From Acanthamoeba sp. SK_2022b (lineage: Eukaryota > Discosea > Longamoebia > Acanthamoebidae), in the NCBI GenBank assembly GCA_027943245.1, contig JANDJZ010000154.1:21569-85568 (forward strand): a DNA stretch of 64,000 bases. Reading direction: 5' to 3'. Both the position numbers and the translations under genes were made by a program. Position 1 is the stretch's first letter; each line of letters starts with the position of its first letter. This document shows, one piece after another, positions 35,809 through 47,652 of this stretch. The notes under the pieces were generated by a model, which saw only the letters and a program-made list of their open reading frames with translations, was not told the origin of the DNA and searched no databases.

Positions 35809-37366
35809 ATGGAGGAAGACGAGAAGAAGAGGCTGAGAGTGGAGCGACGACTGGATGCACCAGATGTGTTCCTGGGGACCTGGAAGGTGAGGGACGAAGG
35901 AGAGGAGCGCCTGAGGCAGAACGACCCCGAGGCCAGCTCGACAACTCGACAGGTGGCCATCAAGATTCTCTCGGGCCTAGTGCCCGAGGCTGCGGCAATC
36001 AACAAGCTCGAGAAGGAGCGAATGATGGCCAAGAAGCGTGAAGCGTCTGTACTCAAGCGACTCGCGCGTCTGCAGGCGCCGTTCCTCATCGAGGTGATGG
36101 CCATCCTCAAGATTAAAGATTGGCCAAATGCGAAGCGAGATTTCTTGCCCCTTGACGACGGGCAAACAAAGAATGAGGGAGCGGCCCACAGCGAATATGA
36201 GAGCCAAGATGACGCGGGAGGAAAGAGAGAAGTCCAAAATCGCGAACTTGGCCTAGATGAAGCAGGGGAGAAGGAGAACGAAAACGAGGAAGAAAAGGAG
36301 GCAGCCATCGTGCTGGTGATGGCACACCACGAACAGAGCCTGTTTGACTATCTCCAGCGAAGACAACACGAGCTGCAAACGACAGGGCCGGTGGAGGACC
36401 AAGGGCTGGGCCTCCACGAAGCGCTGGTCATCCTCAAGCAGATGGCTACCGCCATCGCCTACTGTCACCACAATGCAGTATGCCATCGAGGTGAGCCTCT
36501 GAGATGCTTCTCTTTTACATAAATATGGTTTATTACAGATATTGAATTATGTATTTTAGTTATTAACATTTATTTGATTTTCAGACATAAAGCTGGAGAA
36601 CTTCCTGTGGGATTCATCGAAGAGGGAGGTGCGGCTCATCGACTTTGGGTCGTGCGGCCTCATCCGGCCGGGCAAGCTCTTCTCCCACCCTTGCGGCTCG
36701 CTCTCCTACGTCGGTACGAGCCCCGCGCTCCATCCCGTGGAGTACAAGACGGGTCAATCATTGACAATTGGCTGGTGTGGCGACCAGCGCCTGAGGTGGT
36801 GCAGGGCAAGGGCTACAGCGAAAACGTGGACGTGTGGGCCCTCGGCGTGGTCTTCTACGCGCTCCTAACTGGCCAGTTTCCCTTTGGCGGTGGCTCTCGG
36901 ACTGCGGACAACCCTCCCGAGGTGTTTCATCGCATCGTGCACCAGCGCCTGTCCCTGCCCGACTATGTATGGCCTTTCTCTCTCTCTCTCTCTCCTGTGC
37001 CGCGTGTTACGTGTGCTGTGTGGCTGCCACTGGAGGCCTGACCAGTGGGCTGTCTGGCAGCTGCCGGTGGAGGTGGCAGACCTGGCTCGGCGGATGCTGT
37101 GCAGGGACAGGAGGCGAAGGCCCGGCGCCGACGAAGTGCTGGCCCATCCGGCGCTGTCGAGCGTGCCCACGTCGATGGACGACCTGGGTCGAATCGAGAG
37201 GGAGCGCCGACGGCGATTGAAGGGCAAGGACAAGCTTGTCGACGACGACGACGAGCCAGACTCGGACGAGGCCGTCGCCACCATCGTCGCCAACAACAAC
37301 CACAACCACCACCAAGGCGGGCGAGGCCTCAAGCGAGTTAGACACGAAGAGGCCGCCGCCTGGTGA
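35809..37366 (+). CDS. Serine/threonine protein kinase with degenerate glycine loop
   Basis: The gene starts 110 bases after the TKL kinase stop, on the same strand. The kinase domain shows VAIKIL (ATP Lys), HRDIKLENFLWD joined across the intron at 36490-36584, LIDFGSCG (DFG), SYVAPEVVQGKGYSENVDVW joined across a GTACGAG intron, and LARRMLCRDRRRRPGADEVL. HRD plus DFG plus APE indicate an active Ser/Thr kinase, nearest in style to CAMK/SNF1-like kinases. The region before VAIK reads RRLDAPDVFLGTWKV and lacks the GxGxxG loop. An acidic insert of about 60 residues (36130-36290) lies between the expected beta-4 and beta-5 strands. The tail is basic with an Asn/His run. Substrate unknown. Confidence 0.85.
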
Positions 37367-37552
37367 GACAAGCTGTACATAGCATGACCGATCAACCGAA
37401 AATAGGGGGCGCTCTGCAATTGTGTTGCTTCTGTGGCAAGGGTGAGACTCACACGCATGGCCTCGTTGTCTCTCCCTCGTCGCGACTTGGCGGTCCGATA
37501 GGGCTATCGCATCGGACCCGCTCGGGAGCGCTCAGCGCGTCGGGGGAGGGTC

Positions 37553-38410
37553 TCAGTCGTACCAGGTGAAGTCGGTGTGGGCGGCCACCCAGGTCTTGAG
37601 GTCGTCGATGTTGGTCACCACCTGGGCGATGTCGAGCGGCGTGTTCTTGACGGGGACGGCGCCCTCGATGTTGGAGGGGACGACGAAGCCCTCGTCGGTG
37701 CCCACGATCCACCGGTAGACCCGTCGGAGCTGCTCGACGTCGTCGGCGAGGAAGTCCTCGTACCACACCTCGAGCGAGGGGACGCCGGCGGAGGTGAGCT
37801 TCGCCTGGAAGGCAGACAGCGCCGCCTCCTCGTCGCGCACGAACCCGACCTCGCGCTTGAACTCTTCGATGTCTATCGCGCCCGCGCCCACGACGTGCTC
37901 CTCCGACCAGGCGTTGCCCTTGCCGGCCTTGTGCTGCGTCCAGAAGCCCTGTCGCGGTGCCAGCTGGTTCTTCCTGCACAGACCCACGGCGTGGCGCACC
38001 ACGTCGCGTCGCCGCATGAAGATGAAGGTGACCTCGCCCCCTTGCGTGGTCGCTGACGATTCGAGGATTCGTCGCTGGGCCCAGTCGGGCAGGTGGTTCA
38101 TCTTGTTCTTGTAGCCAAAGAACGTGTTGGGCGGAATCAAGGAAGCGCTGGTGTCAAAGAACTCGGGGGTGAGGGTGGTCTCGGGCCCACAGAAGAAGTG
38201 GGGCTGTTGATTCAAGAGGGCCTGAACCCACGTGCTGCCGCTCCCGCGCACGAACATGAGCAAAAATCGCGTGGGTTTGCCCAGAGGATTGAACGGCACA
38301 GTGGATGACAAAGAGGACCCAGACATCTGCTCGTGCAGCTGTGACACCAGCTGGATGACCTTCTCTGGCCCCCTCTTCTTCTTGTCTTCCTCAGGGACAG
38401 CAGGCTCCAT
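37553..38410 (-). CDS. Intronless sulfotransferase-family protein
   Basis: A single open frame of 285 residues. FLLMFVRGSGSTWVQALLNQ (about residues 50-69) is like the 5'-phosphosulfate loop that binds PAPS, and VTFIFMRRRDVVRHAVGL (about 127-144) is like the 3'-phosphate-binding RxxxxxxxS region. LEVWYEDFLADDVEQLRRVY (about 215-234) is a usual C-terminal segment of the superfamily. It most resembles Stf0-like or carbohydrate sulfotransferases; the acceptor cannot be predicted. No signal peptide is seen, so it is probably cytosolic. All neighbours with comparable length have introns and this one has none. ATG at 38410, stop TGA at 37553. Confidence 0.8.
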   Translation of the reverse strand: MEPAVPEEDKKKRGPEKVIQLVSQLHEQMSGSSLSSTVPFNPLGKPTRFLLMFVRGSGSTWVQALLNQQPHFFCGPETTLTPEFFDTSASLIPPNTFFGYKNKMNHLPDWAQRRILESSATTQGGEVTFIFMRRRDVVRHAVGLCRKNQLAPRQGFWTQHKAGKGNAWSEEHVVGAGAIDIEEFKREVGFVRDEEAALSAFQAKLTSAGVPSLEVWYEDFLADDVEQLRRVYRWIVGTDEGFVVPSNIEGAVPVKNTPLDIAQVVTNIDDLKTWVAAHTDFTWYD

Positions 38411-38861
38411 CGATTTTAGGACCTACCGCTTGTCTGGCCCCAATAACCCAAAGAGAAAGAAAGAAATCAAATCATTTCTTCGACTTCACGTACCAGGAAG
38501 CCGGAGAGAAGATGAAGAGGGCGGCAGCGAGATGGCAACCAACGCCGGCGCTTCGATTGAGATCGGGCTCGCACGCATGCCTGCTACGTACGCCGTTCTC
38601 TGCCCTCGGTGGCACCCTCCGATGCCCGTTCCCGGTTAGCATCTTTTCCTCCGCCTCCACACGGTACGACTGAACCTGAGATTGCCCTTATCCTTCTACC
38701 TCTTTGCATGTCCACATTGCGCCGTGCCCATGGGTGTCCTTTGTGACGCAAGTCGAGCCAGTCTTGTGGCTGCGCTTTGATCGATTTAATTTAATCTCAT
38801 CTAATCTTTTTTTCTTTCCTTGGTAAGAATTGCACACAACAGACAGTACTCACGAAGGCAC
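38411..38861. other. Divergent intergenic region
   Basis: It lies between the starts of the sulfotransferase (-) and the MORN protein (+). Small frames (38472-38660 -) have no supporting features. T-rich and A/T-rich tracts at 38780-38820 may be promoter sequence. Confidence 0.5.
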
Positions 38862-40797
38862 ATGGAAGAGGATGAAGACGCACTTCCAACGATGGAGGAC
38901 CTGGAGAGCCAATGGGAGCGCGAGTTCGAACGTATGGGCAGCGCACCGATGACGGAGGAGCAGCGAGAGTTCGAGGCCGCACAAAACAGACCCGGCCTCC
39001 GCTTTGAAATCGACAGCTCCTCCTTCACCTGTACTTGGCACTAAAGCCCCTCCTCCCTCGTGTGGTTCTGTTTTATTGATTATATTTATTTTAAATACCT
39101 ATTTGTTTATTTTTCAGATGACGAGGCTGGCCTTGCGGACGGGTCGATCAAGGCCGAGACCGGCACCTACGTGGGCCAGTTCAACAGAGACGGCTGTCCG
39201 CACGGGATGGGTCGGTTTGTGGACGACGACGAGGGCATCGAGTACATGGGCGAGTGGAGTGATGGCCACAGACACGGCTGGGGCAAGCTCGTGCAGGCCA
39301 ACGGCGACGTGCTCGAGGGCGAGTGGGATCGCGGCGTCTTCTCCGGCGAAGGGCGGTTATCACAAGTCGAAGGCGGCATCTACGATGGTGCGCGTGCCAC
39401 TCCTCATCTCCCCCCCCCCTCTCTGTCGGCATCACCTCTCGCATGTTCGATGGCCTTTTTTATGTCGTGCGGAGATTGAGCTGACGGCTGGGCTGCAGGG
39501 GAGTGGCAGTTTAACAGGCCGTGCGGCGAGGGTCGCTACGTGCTCCCCGACGGAACGGTATTCGAGGTTCGAGCCATTCCCCCTCCCCTCCCCTCCCCCT
39601 TTCCTTATCGCGCCCGTGGCCGGCTCCACTCACGCTCTGGCGTGTTCGTGCGGCCGTAGGGCGTGTGGGGCAGAGAGCAGGACTTCGCCGACCCTGAGTC
39701 TTCCACCGAGTCTGCATCAGGCGCGCCAGGTACACACATCACACATACGCGTACGCGCGCGCAAAGCGGCCATCGGCGGCGTGCGGTTTGGTAGAGTCGA
39801 GTCGCTCAATACTCGGCTTCACGTGCCACGCATCGCGCAGCACGGTCGGCCATCGCGGGCACCCCGGACAGCGAGGAAATGGGCGCGCCTGACGCTGAGA
39901 TCGGTATCGGCACGATCCGCTACCCCAACCGCGCCTTCTTCGACGGCGAATGGAAAAACCTCCGACCTCACGGCCTCGGTGCGCACACGCCCTCCTCTGC
40001 TCTGCTCTGCTCTGCTCTCTCTCCCCACGCGTGGGTCGTAGCGCTGAATGAATGCGTGGTATGTGCGGGGGGGGGGGACCGCACAGGGACGCTGAGGCTC
40101 GAAGACGGGGGCGAGTACAAGGGCGAGTTCGAGGAGGGCCTCTTCCACGGCAAGGGCCGCCTTCGCTACGCGAACAAGGGCGAATACGAGGGCGAGTGGC
40201 GAAACGGGAGGAAGCAAGGCACGCCCCCCCTCCCTCCCTCCCGTTGTGCGGGGGGGACTGTGCTCTGTGCTGATGGGTTTGGGTTGGCGGTGGCAGGCCG
40301 AGGGCGCATGGTGCACCCCAACGGCAAGGTCGAGGTCGGCCACTGGAAGCGCGATCGGCTGGTGGAGGCGGAGCAGGACGAGGAGGCCTACACGGACACG
40401 ACCCAGAGCTTCCTCATGCCCGGCCGACACAAGGACGCCCGCACCAGAGGCGTCCCCGACGCCGAAATCCTTGGCCCCGCCGAGGTACCTCCAACTCTCC
40501 GCCGATGGATGGATGCGGGCGTGTGTGGAGCTGTAGCTGTGTGCGGGCCGCTCACGCGCGCGCGTGCGCGCACACATACAGCCGAGGGGCAACTGGGCAG
40601 GTCGGCACAGCGGAGCGAGGGACATGCCGTTGGACATGTACGCCGACGAGGACCTGGACGAAGAGGAGGAGGAGGAACAGGAGCTGGCCGAGGACAAACA
40701 CGACGGCCCGCGCAGAAACGGGGGGATCACCCAGGGCTACCGCAAGTCGACCAGCTACACCCGATGGGAGCCCCTCAAGGGCCGAGGCCGCACCTGA
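38862..40797 (+). CDS. MORN-repeat protein
   Basis: Exon 1 (MEEDEDALPTMEDLESQWER) is acidic. After the intron with donor GTACTTGG at about 39031, repeated MORN units follow: GTYVGQFNRDGCPHGMGRF, IEYMGEWSDGHRHGWGKLV, LEGEWDRGVFSGEGRL, EWQFNRPCGEGRYVLPDG, AFFDGEWKNLRPHGLGTLR, EYKGEFEEGLFHGKGRLR, EYEGEWRNGRKQGRGRMV. That gives seven or eight units split by several introns. MORN proteins often bind phospholipid or act as scaffolds. The C-terminal part is acidic (DLDEEEEEEQELAED) and ends at 40797. The ATG at 38862 is chosen over an in-frame ATG at 38820 because the 5' exon there looks non-coding; either could be used. Confidence 0.82.
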
Positions 40798-42212
40798 ACA
40801 CCCTTTGCTTCCTCCTCTCGGCTTCTCTGCCCTTCCCTGCCAGCGGCCGCTCGAGGCGATCCAGTTCGCAGGTGGAGCTCCGGCTGATGCAGGCAAAGGT
40901 CAAAACCAACCGATGTGGCCAAACTTCGCGAGTCTCTCCGGCGTGCGCCATGTTAAACATACTCTGGTGGCCAAAAGAAAGTCAAGAGAAACAATATTTT
41001 CCCGTTTTTTACAACAAATATGGATATTTTCCAAAGGACGCAGAAGCGAAAAAGGAGATGCCACGCCTTTTAGACCAACAATGGAAACGCCAACAGGCAG
41101 GCATGCGTTCACGTGCTATGGAGTATCGCTGGATGGTGGAGGCCTTGGAGATGTCGGGGTATCTGAGCTGATGTCTCAATGGAGTGCTCCAATAGAATGG
41201 TGACAACGCCATCGTGCCAGAGACAAAACCGCTCGCAGGGCTCAGTTCCTTACTTTCTTACCAGCCGCCAACACCAACAAGTCTCCACACAAACCTCTGC
41301 TTCCCTACGCTGACAAGACCTCATCCAGTCCACGCACAAGAGTCCGCCTGTAGAGCCTGTGGAATGACTCGACGAAGATGCATCTACCGTAGCTGAACAA
41401 ACCGCAAGAAGACCACTCTACGTTCGACGGCAACAGAGCCCGTAGCCTACCCAAGCCGAAGTCAGAACAACAGATCAAAAGTACGCATCTTCCTTACTCT
41501 TTTTTTTTTTAACTGTAAGGGTGACACAAGTTTCTTCATGTGCCAGTTGCCGAACTAGGCCCTGCTGTCACCGCCACCTACACGTGTGTGTCGTGGTGAT
41601 GATTGTGAGTCAACTCATGGTGGACCGAGGTGGCGGTTTACCCTCTGGGCGTGTTGTGCATGGCCGTGCTTTCTCTTCTCCGCTCTGTCTTCTCACGCCC
41701 ACAGAACTACCTGCTCTGAGCATGGTCACCTCAGTGCGCGAACCACGGCAGCGTGTGCAGTCCGAGGCCCACGGCCCCGCCAAGGACTTGCCTGGCCTTC
41801 AGGTGGTGCCCCTGCAGGCACATGCGAGGACTTGAGAGAGTTCAGGCCTCTGTTCTCCATTCTTTTGGAGAGGGGGATGGCGCGGGACCCGCCGTCCTCT
41901 GGGTGTCTTTCCCCTCCCCTTCTCCTCTTCCTTCCTCCATCACGTGCAGGTGCGGTGGCAGACAGGTCTTGTTGGGCAGCTTGATGGCGAGGATCGGAGG
42001 CCATCTCGGGAACGAACGACCAAGATCCACACTCCAAGGAGATAGACGAAGCCAACGAGCCGCACGCTACCGATAAGCCTGTTTCCTTGATAAACGTGAA
42101 TGAACATCTTCTTTCAACTACCAACTGCTTGGCCAGAAACAGCTTTTCCCTCGTCTCTCCATACAACTCAAGCTTCGTTTTATTATTTATTTATTTTTGT
42201 TTTGCTTTTGCT
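40798..42212. other. Intergenic region with weak, overlapping coding signals
   Basis: At 40850-41200 (+) two overlapping frames both look partly protein-like (RPLEAIQFAGGAPADAGKG; YFPKDAEAKKEMPRLLDQQW) but have no start. At 41717-42060 (+) a short spliced product is possible (MVTSVREPRQRVQSEAHG, intron GTGGTG...GTGCAG, then VRWQTGLVGQLDGED). No family is recognised and no call is safe. A T-run is at about 41502-41512. The right part should hold the 3' end of the importin gene. Confidence 0.3.
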
Positions 42213-45200
42213 TTAGGGGTGTGTGCTGGAGTTGGGGGCGGATTGCGTGAGCATGGTGAGCTGCTGGAGGATGGCAGGGTTGAGCAGGCTGTCGCGGCTC
42301 AGCTCGTTCGGGCGGGCTTGCACGAGCTCGTCTACCTTGGCCGCCAAATACTTGTCCGGCGCCGCCGAGAAGACTGGGTCCTTCTCCCGCAGCTGCCCTC
42401 CCACAAGGCCTCTGTCCGTCAGTCGTGCTGTTGTGGAGGTGAGAAAGAAGAGAAAGAGGAAGACGTGCCTTGGCCAGCTGCATTTCAAAGAGGTTGTCCT
42501 TGTTGTGGATGCTGACGTGCGGCGACTTGGCGGTGTGGAGCAAGTGGGCCACGGTGAGCCCGGAGCAGAAATTGAGCATCAGGGGCAGGCGCGCGTAGAG
42601 CGCGGCCCCCTCCTCTCCGGGCAGCGACACCGCCAGCGACAGCAGCGAGCCCAGTCCAACGGTGAACAGTCTACAATGACCAACCAAGGACGACACGGGC
42701 CAGGCCAAAGGTGAGAGCTCTCACCTCATCGTCGTCGCATGGGCAAAGTAGCATTGCTGAATACCTTCTTGTGTCAGCGACCGTGTCAATCAGGTCGATG
42801 GGCGCGGAGTCGATGGGATACATCACCACCTGGCCCAGCTTCAGAATCCTGGGTGTTGTGCGTTCGAGTCAGCTTGCGTGTCGGCCTGCAGTGCAGAAGT
42901 GGATGGGTGGATGAAGGAGTACAGTCGGTCGACCCACTGGGCGAGGAGGGGAACGGTGTGGGAGGCGTAGGGGGCCTTCCGGCCGTTGGTGCGGTAGAAG
43001 TCGAGGAAGAAGTCGGGATTGGCGATGAGCAGACGCACGAGCGTAGCAAAGTAGCTCACCGACACGTCACCGCAGGTGCCCTGTACACGCACGTGCGGGG
43101 CGATCATCAGCGCCTCGACCCTCACCGCCAACCGGAAGCACCAAGAGGCGCGCACCAGGTCCAGCTTCTGGAGGTCGGTCTCGGGATAGGCAAAGGTGAG
43201 GAAGAGGAGGCGCTCGAATATGTTCTCCATCAATGGCGCGAAGTCCTGCACCCACAAATCAGTGAGACGCAAGTGGGGCAGACAAATTATAATTAAGAAT
43301 TATCAATAATAAATAATGATTAAATATATAAAAAGAAGAGAAAGGGCGACCTTGGGGTAGAGCTGGAGAAGGACGTCGACGATTCGACAGCTGATGATGT
43401 GCTGTTCGGCGGCCATGCTGCTCTGGTTGAGCATCACCTCCACCACGCCCAGGACCTGCTTGGCGTGGGCCTTGAGAAAATCCTGGCCCCCGACCAGCAC
43501 GTACCTGCCCACCTCCCCCCGCCACACAGTTGTGTCAGCGCGACCAACGCGAGCGTGGGGGCACGCGGCACGAGCGGGGCGTCACCCTTCGATGATGCTG
43601 AGCACGGTCTCGAGGGTGGCTTCCTCCTCCTGGACCGTGTGGTGCAGGATGGGGACGATCTTGGGGTAGAGGCCGAGCATCGGAGGCGAGAAGGGCACCG
43701 ATCGGAGCATGGTCAACCACAGCCGAAGCCCGTCCTGCCAACGATGCCAATGTGCGGCAAATGAACCAATTGTTGATTATTTGGCGAACAATAAATATTC
43801 ATATTAATATATTAAATTATTAATCAAACAATATTAGAGAAATTTAAGAGAAGAAAGGAATTAACCTCAAGTACGGCGAGCGAGTCGTCGGAGGAGACGT
43901 CCACGTTTTGCTGCAGGACGGGGATCAGGAAGTCGTAGTACTCCTGCGCCTTGCTGCCGAGCGACTGATCGTGATCACGAAGCCCGCATCAAACGGAGAG
44001 GGGAGTTAAGCGTACACCCAAAAAAATAAATAATAATTAATAATTAATAAATAGTAGTTGTAATTATAAATAAAACAATAAGTCGGTAGTGCGCACCCGC
44101 ACGAGTGAGACGAGCGTGCGCAGGATTTCGGCCTTTTGGATCTGGTTGTGCTTGGAGTTCTCCCACAGGTGCGCCATGCACTTGAGCATTGGTGTGGTGT
44201 ACGGCCGTACCTATGAGGCACGGTGGGTGGTGGGTGGTGGGTGGTGTGAGGCGGAGTGGAGGGAAGCGGGAGAGGCGCAGGGGCGCGTACGCGGTCGCCC
44301 ATGCTCATGATGAGCACCGAAATGATCTGCACGATCTGAATGTTGGTCTCGCTGTCGGCGATGTCCGCCGCGATCTTGAAGACCAGCTGCACGGTCTGTT
44401 CCAGGTACGGCTCCATGAACTCGGGCTTGAAGTTGATGTCATCGATGACTGCCACGCCGTGGATTCCAATAAATATAGCAAACTAGATGAGTATAATATA
44501 GGATAATGAAATAAAGATAATTGAATAAATAAATCTGAAAATAAATGGCAGTGTGGCCGTACCGATCTTGAAGGCGATGGTGGCAGCCAGGCGCACCACG
44601 ACGTCCGTGTCGCCCATCAGGGCCATGAGGAACTGGTAGACCATGGGCATCACCGATGGCATCTTGTGGACCTCGCGTGACCAGTTCTCGATGATCTGCG
44701 CCACCCGACGGCGCACCAGCTTGTACCTGACTCACGCCGGATCACGGCCATTGGTTTGTAACAAAGCACAGAGCAGCACGGTCGCTATCGGTGTGATGTG
44801 TTGTGTGTGATGCACGGGGGCAGTACCTAGGGTCGGGATTCTTGACGTCGTTGACGAACTGCTCGGTGAGCAGTCGCTGGAGCGTCGACGGGCTGACGTA
44901 TTTGTGGTAGCCCAGGCTGTCGCTGGAGATGGCAAAGGCAAAGTAGATCGCGTCCTTACGTCGCACCTCGTCATCGGTCAGTTGACCTCCTTTCGTCTTC
45001 TCCACTGCGGTACGTGCGCGTGCATGCATGCAAAGATGAATACTCGGACAGCGATCATAGAGGCAGGCAAAACGGAAACGAACTCTGAACGAAATCGGTG
45101 AAGAGCTGGTAGATGGTAGGGCACACTTGAGTCGGGTACTTGTGGACGAGCGTGTTTAGCAGGATCTCGGCGCACGCCTTTCGCCGCTCTGTCCAAGGGC

Positions 45201-47363
45201 ACCTTTTTGTTGTGTTGTGTCAAGTTTTGTTTTGTAACACCACAAAATGTGCGGTAAGCGGGGGGTGAGAGAGAGAGCAGGTGATGAATACGGGGAAAGC
45301 AAGGAAGGGAAGTGCTGCACCTCAGTTCCTCATTGAAGTAGTTCTCGGGCTCGGTCTCCCACTCAGCGAGGTCCTCGGGCGTGGGGACCAGGTAGAACAG
45401 GACCAGCGCCTTGCACACGTTCTCGACCAGGTCCTCTGTGCGCCACACACAAACATAAAGAGAGGGAGAGTGACGCCGGCTCGATGAGACTCACGAGGCG
45501 TGACGGAGCACGAAGAAGGCGTAGCGGCAGGTACTGGTGAAGAGCGTGGAAAGGTCGGTGACCTCCTTGCTCGACGAACCAAGGCTCGTGCCTGCCATCA
45601 ATAAGTGGAGGAGAAAGCGAAGTTCAGCGAAGCAAGGCGAGGTCAAGAGAGGGGGAGGGAGAGAGGGAGAGACCTTGGAGCTCGAGGACGAGCCGCACAA
45701 AGGCCATGCAGTGCACCACGAACTGATCGGGAAGCGAGCCCTGTGGAGCCGAGGGGACCGTCTGGAGCATGAGGCCCAGACAAAACTGGAGGTAGGGCGG
45801 CGCAAACGACGAGAACTCGAGCGGGGCCTTCTCCTGCACCTGCGTCGGTTGTGTTGGGTAGATGGTTTTGGGTTGGTCGTCTGTGCGGCAGCCGCACGAG
45901 CATCAGACAAGCATCGCCGTTGGAGGTGGCGCGACGCCAACACTTACATTGAGCAGGAACTTGGAGATGTGTGTGAGGTAGCCGTTCACATAGCCGGACA
46001 GTGGGTTCTCGCGCACGGTAGCTCCTGAGGTGTGGGTTGGGTGAGGGACCGGCAGGCCGATGGACGGGTGGATTTTCACAACGGGCGAACGTACGGGCGC
46101 TGGCAAAGGCCGAGCAGAACTCGAGCAGCTTGGGCAGCACCTGCGAGACGGTCTCGCGGCTCTTCTTGGCCCGGAGCAGGTGGAGCGTGAGCGAGCATTC
46201 GATCTTGAGGCACAGCTTGCAGAGCTCGGCCTGCGCCATCTCGCTCCTCAGACCGTCTCGCCTCTCATCGCCTACTCGCGAGCGAGCGCGGGGTGAGACC
46301 ATAATAGACCACGCCAGGTTGTAGCCCACCAATTGGGGGAGGGGCGCACTCGGTTCGCTTGCGAAGGCGTTGAGGGCAGAGGTGATGCGGCTGGCCGAGG
46401 CCATCCAGGCGTTGCCCACAAACGTGATCAGCTCGGGGGCCACTTGGGCCAGCGCCTGCTGCTTCTCCGAGTGCTTGCTGGCGACCAGGCTCTGTCGCCA
46501 CACACGCACGCGCGCGGAGGGGTCAGGTGGTCGAACGCGCAGAGACCGAGTGGGCCTTGAATGCGGGAAGTGCCTTGGTCACGTAGTGCAAAGTGAGGAA
46601 CCCGCGCAGGGCAAACACAGGCGAGTGCTGCCTGCTCTGTATCAACTCGCACAGCTTGGTGAAAAAGTCAGGCCTGCGCCACAGATGTGAGGGCGAGAGA
46701 GAGAGAGAGAGAGAGTCAAACATCCGAGTGGTCTCTGAGACTTAAGATAGCGCGTTCAAGGCTCGCGAACCAGAACAGCGGGTAGTCGTGCTCCACGATT
46801 GCGCTGATGCACAGGGCCGACTGACGAGCAAGCTGCGGAGGGGCACACCAAAGGAATCGGAATCACCATGATGGCTCAGGCGTGTGGGTGTGCAGCATTC
46901 GTTGTGTGGGGCTACCTGCGTGTTCTCTTCGGCCAAGAGCTCGAACACGCTACTGCGTAGGAACTCCTTCTTGGCCTCCGTGAAGGGTCTGTATGGAGGC
47001 CACACAACACCCGTGTGAGGGATCGCTCTGGCACAGGGGCCCACGTGCATGCACGTGTGGGCACATGTACCCTTGCGGGTCTCCCCAGTGGCGTTGGATG
47101 AGGCCCTTGAGGAAGGTGCGGGCTAGAAATCGCACTGTGTGGTCCTGCCCCTTCCCCGCCACCGACTGCCGGGCCAGCAGTCAGCCAGCCAGTCCTCTCT
47201 TCACACTGACTCTGAGAGGGGGGGGGCGACGTACGAGGAGGGCTGCAAAGAAGGTGGCTTCGCTTGCCGCCAGCTGGTGGAGCTGCCGATACGCGGCATC
47301 GCGTGAGGCAGGCGCAGTAGCGTGGGCCGACGCCAGCAGCGCCTCGGCCACAGCCTGCTCCAT
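42213..47363 (-). CDS. IPO11: Importin-11-like nuclear transport receptor (karyopherin beta)
   Basis: Short HEAT-repeat exons are spread over 5 kb and can be joined in frame. The N-terminus reads MEQAVAEALLASAHA, then SVAGKGQDHTVRFLARTFLK. The middle reads VRRRVAQIIENWSREVHK (about 44720), IAVIDDINFKPEFMEPYLEQ (about 44440), NIQIVQIISVLIMSMGDRV and RPYTTPMLKCMAHLWENSKH, then SLAVLEDGLRLWLTML (about 43890-43700), which follow the order and wording of importin-11/Kap120. The C-terminus ends ...LNPAILQQLTMLTQSAPN, with TAA at 42213. The protein should carry ribosomal or ubiquitin-pathway cargo into the nucleus in a RanGTP-dependent way, as known for IPO11. Assignment to IPO11 rather than another karyopherin is by eye. 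Confidence 0.75.
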
Positions 47364-47652
47364 TTATTCTATTTTTGTCACGACAACTTGGGCCATTTTA
47401 TCGTTCATGTTTCCCGTCGAATTTTAATTCTATTTCCTCCTTTTTCCCAGCAGGCACGTGCTGCCTGGAGATAGGCGCAATCGGCACGCCATCACCCTTG
47501 GTATCCGACTGTTAGGAAAGTGCTCGAACACGAACAAAGAATCAACGGTCTCCAGGTGGGTTGGTGACTACAGGCACAGGTGTTTGAATCAAAAGGTTGT
47601 GGGTGACCAACCCCACCCATACCCCAGGCTCAGGCCTAAAGAGCGAAGCAAG

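Noticed and set aside
38472..38660. Small - frame upstream of the sulfotransferase
   Set aside because: No motif and no visible splice into the sulfotransferase frame; probably leader or promoter DNA.
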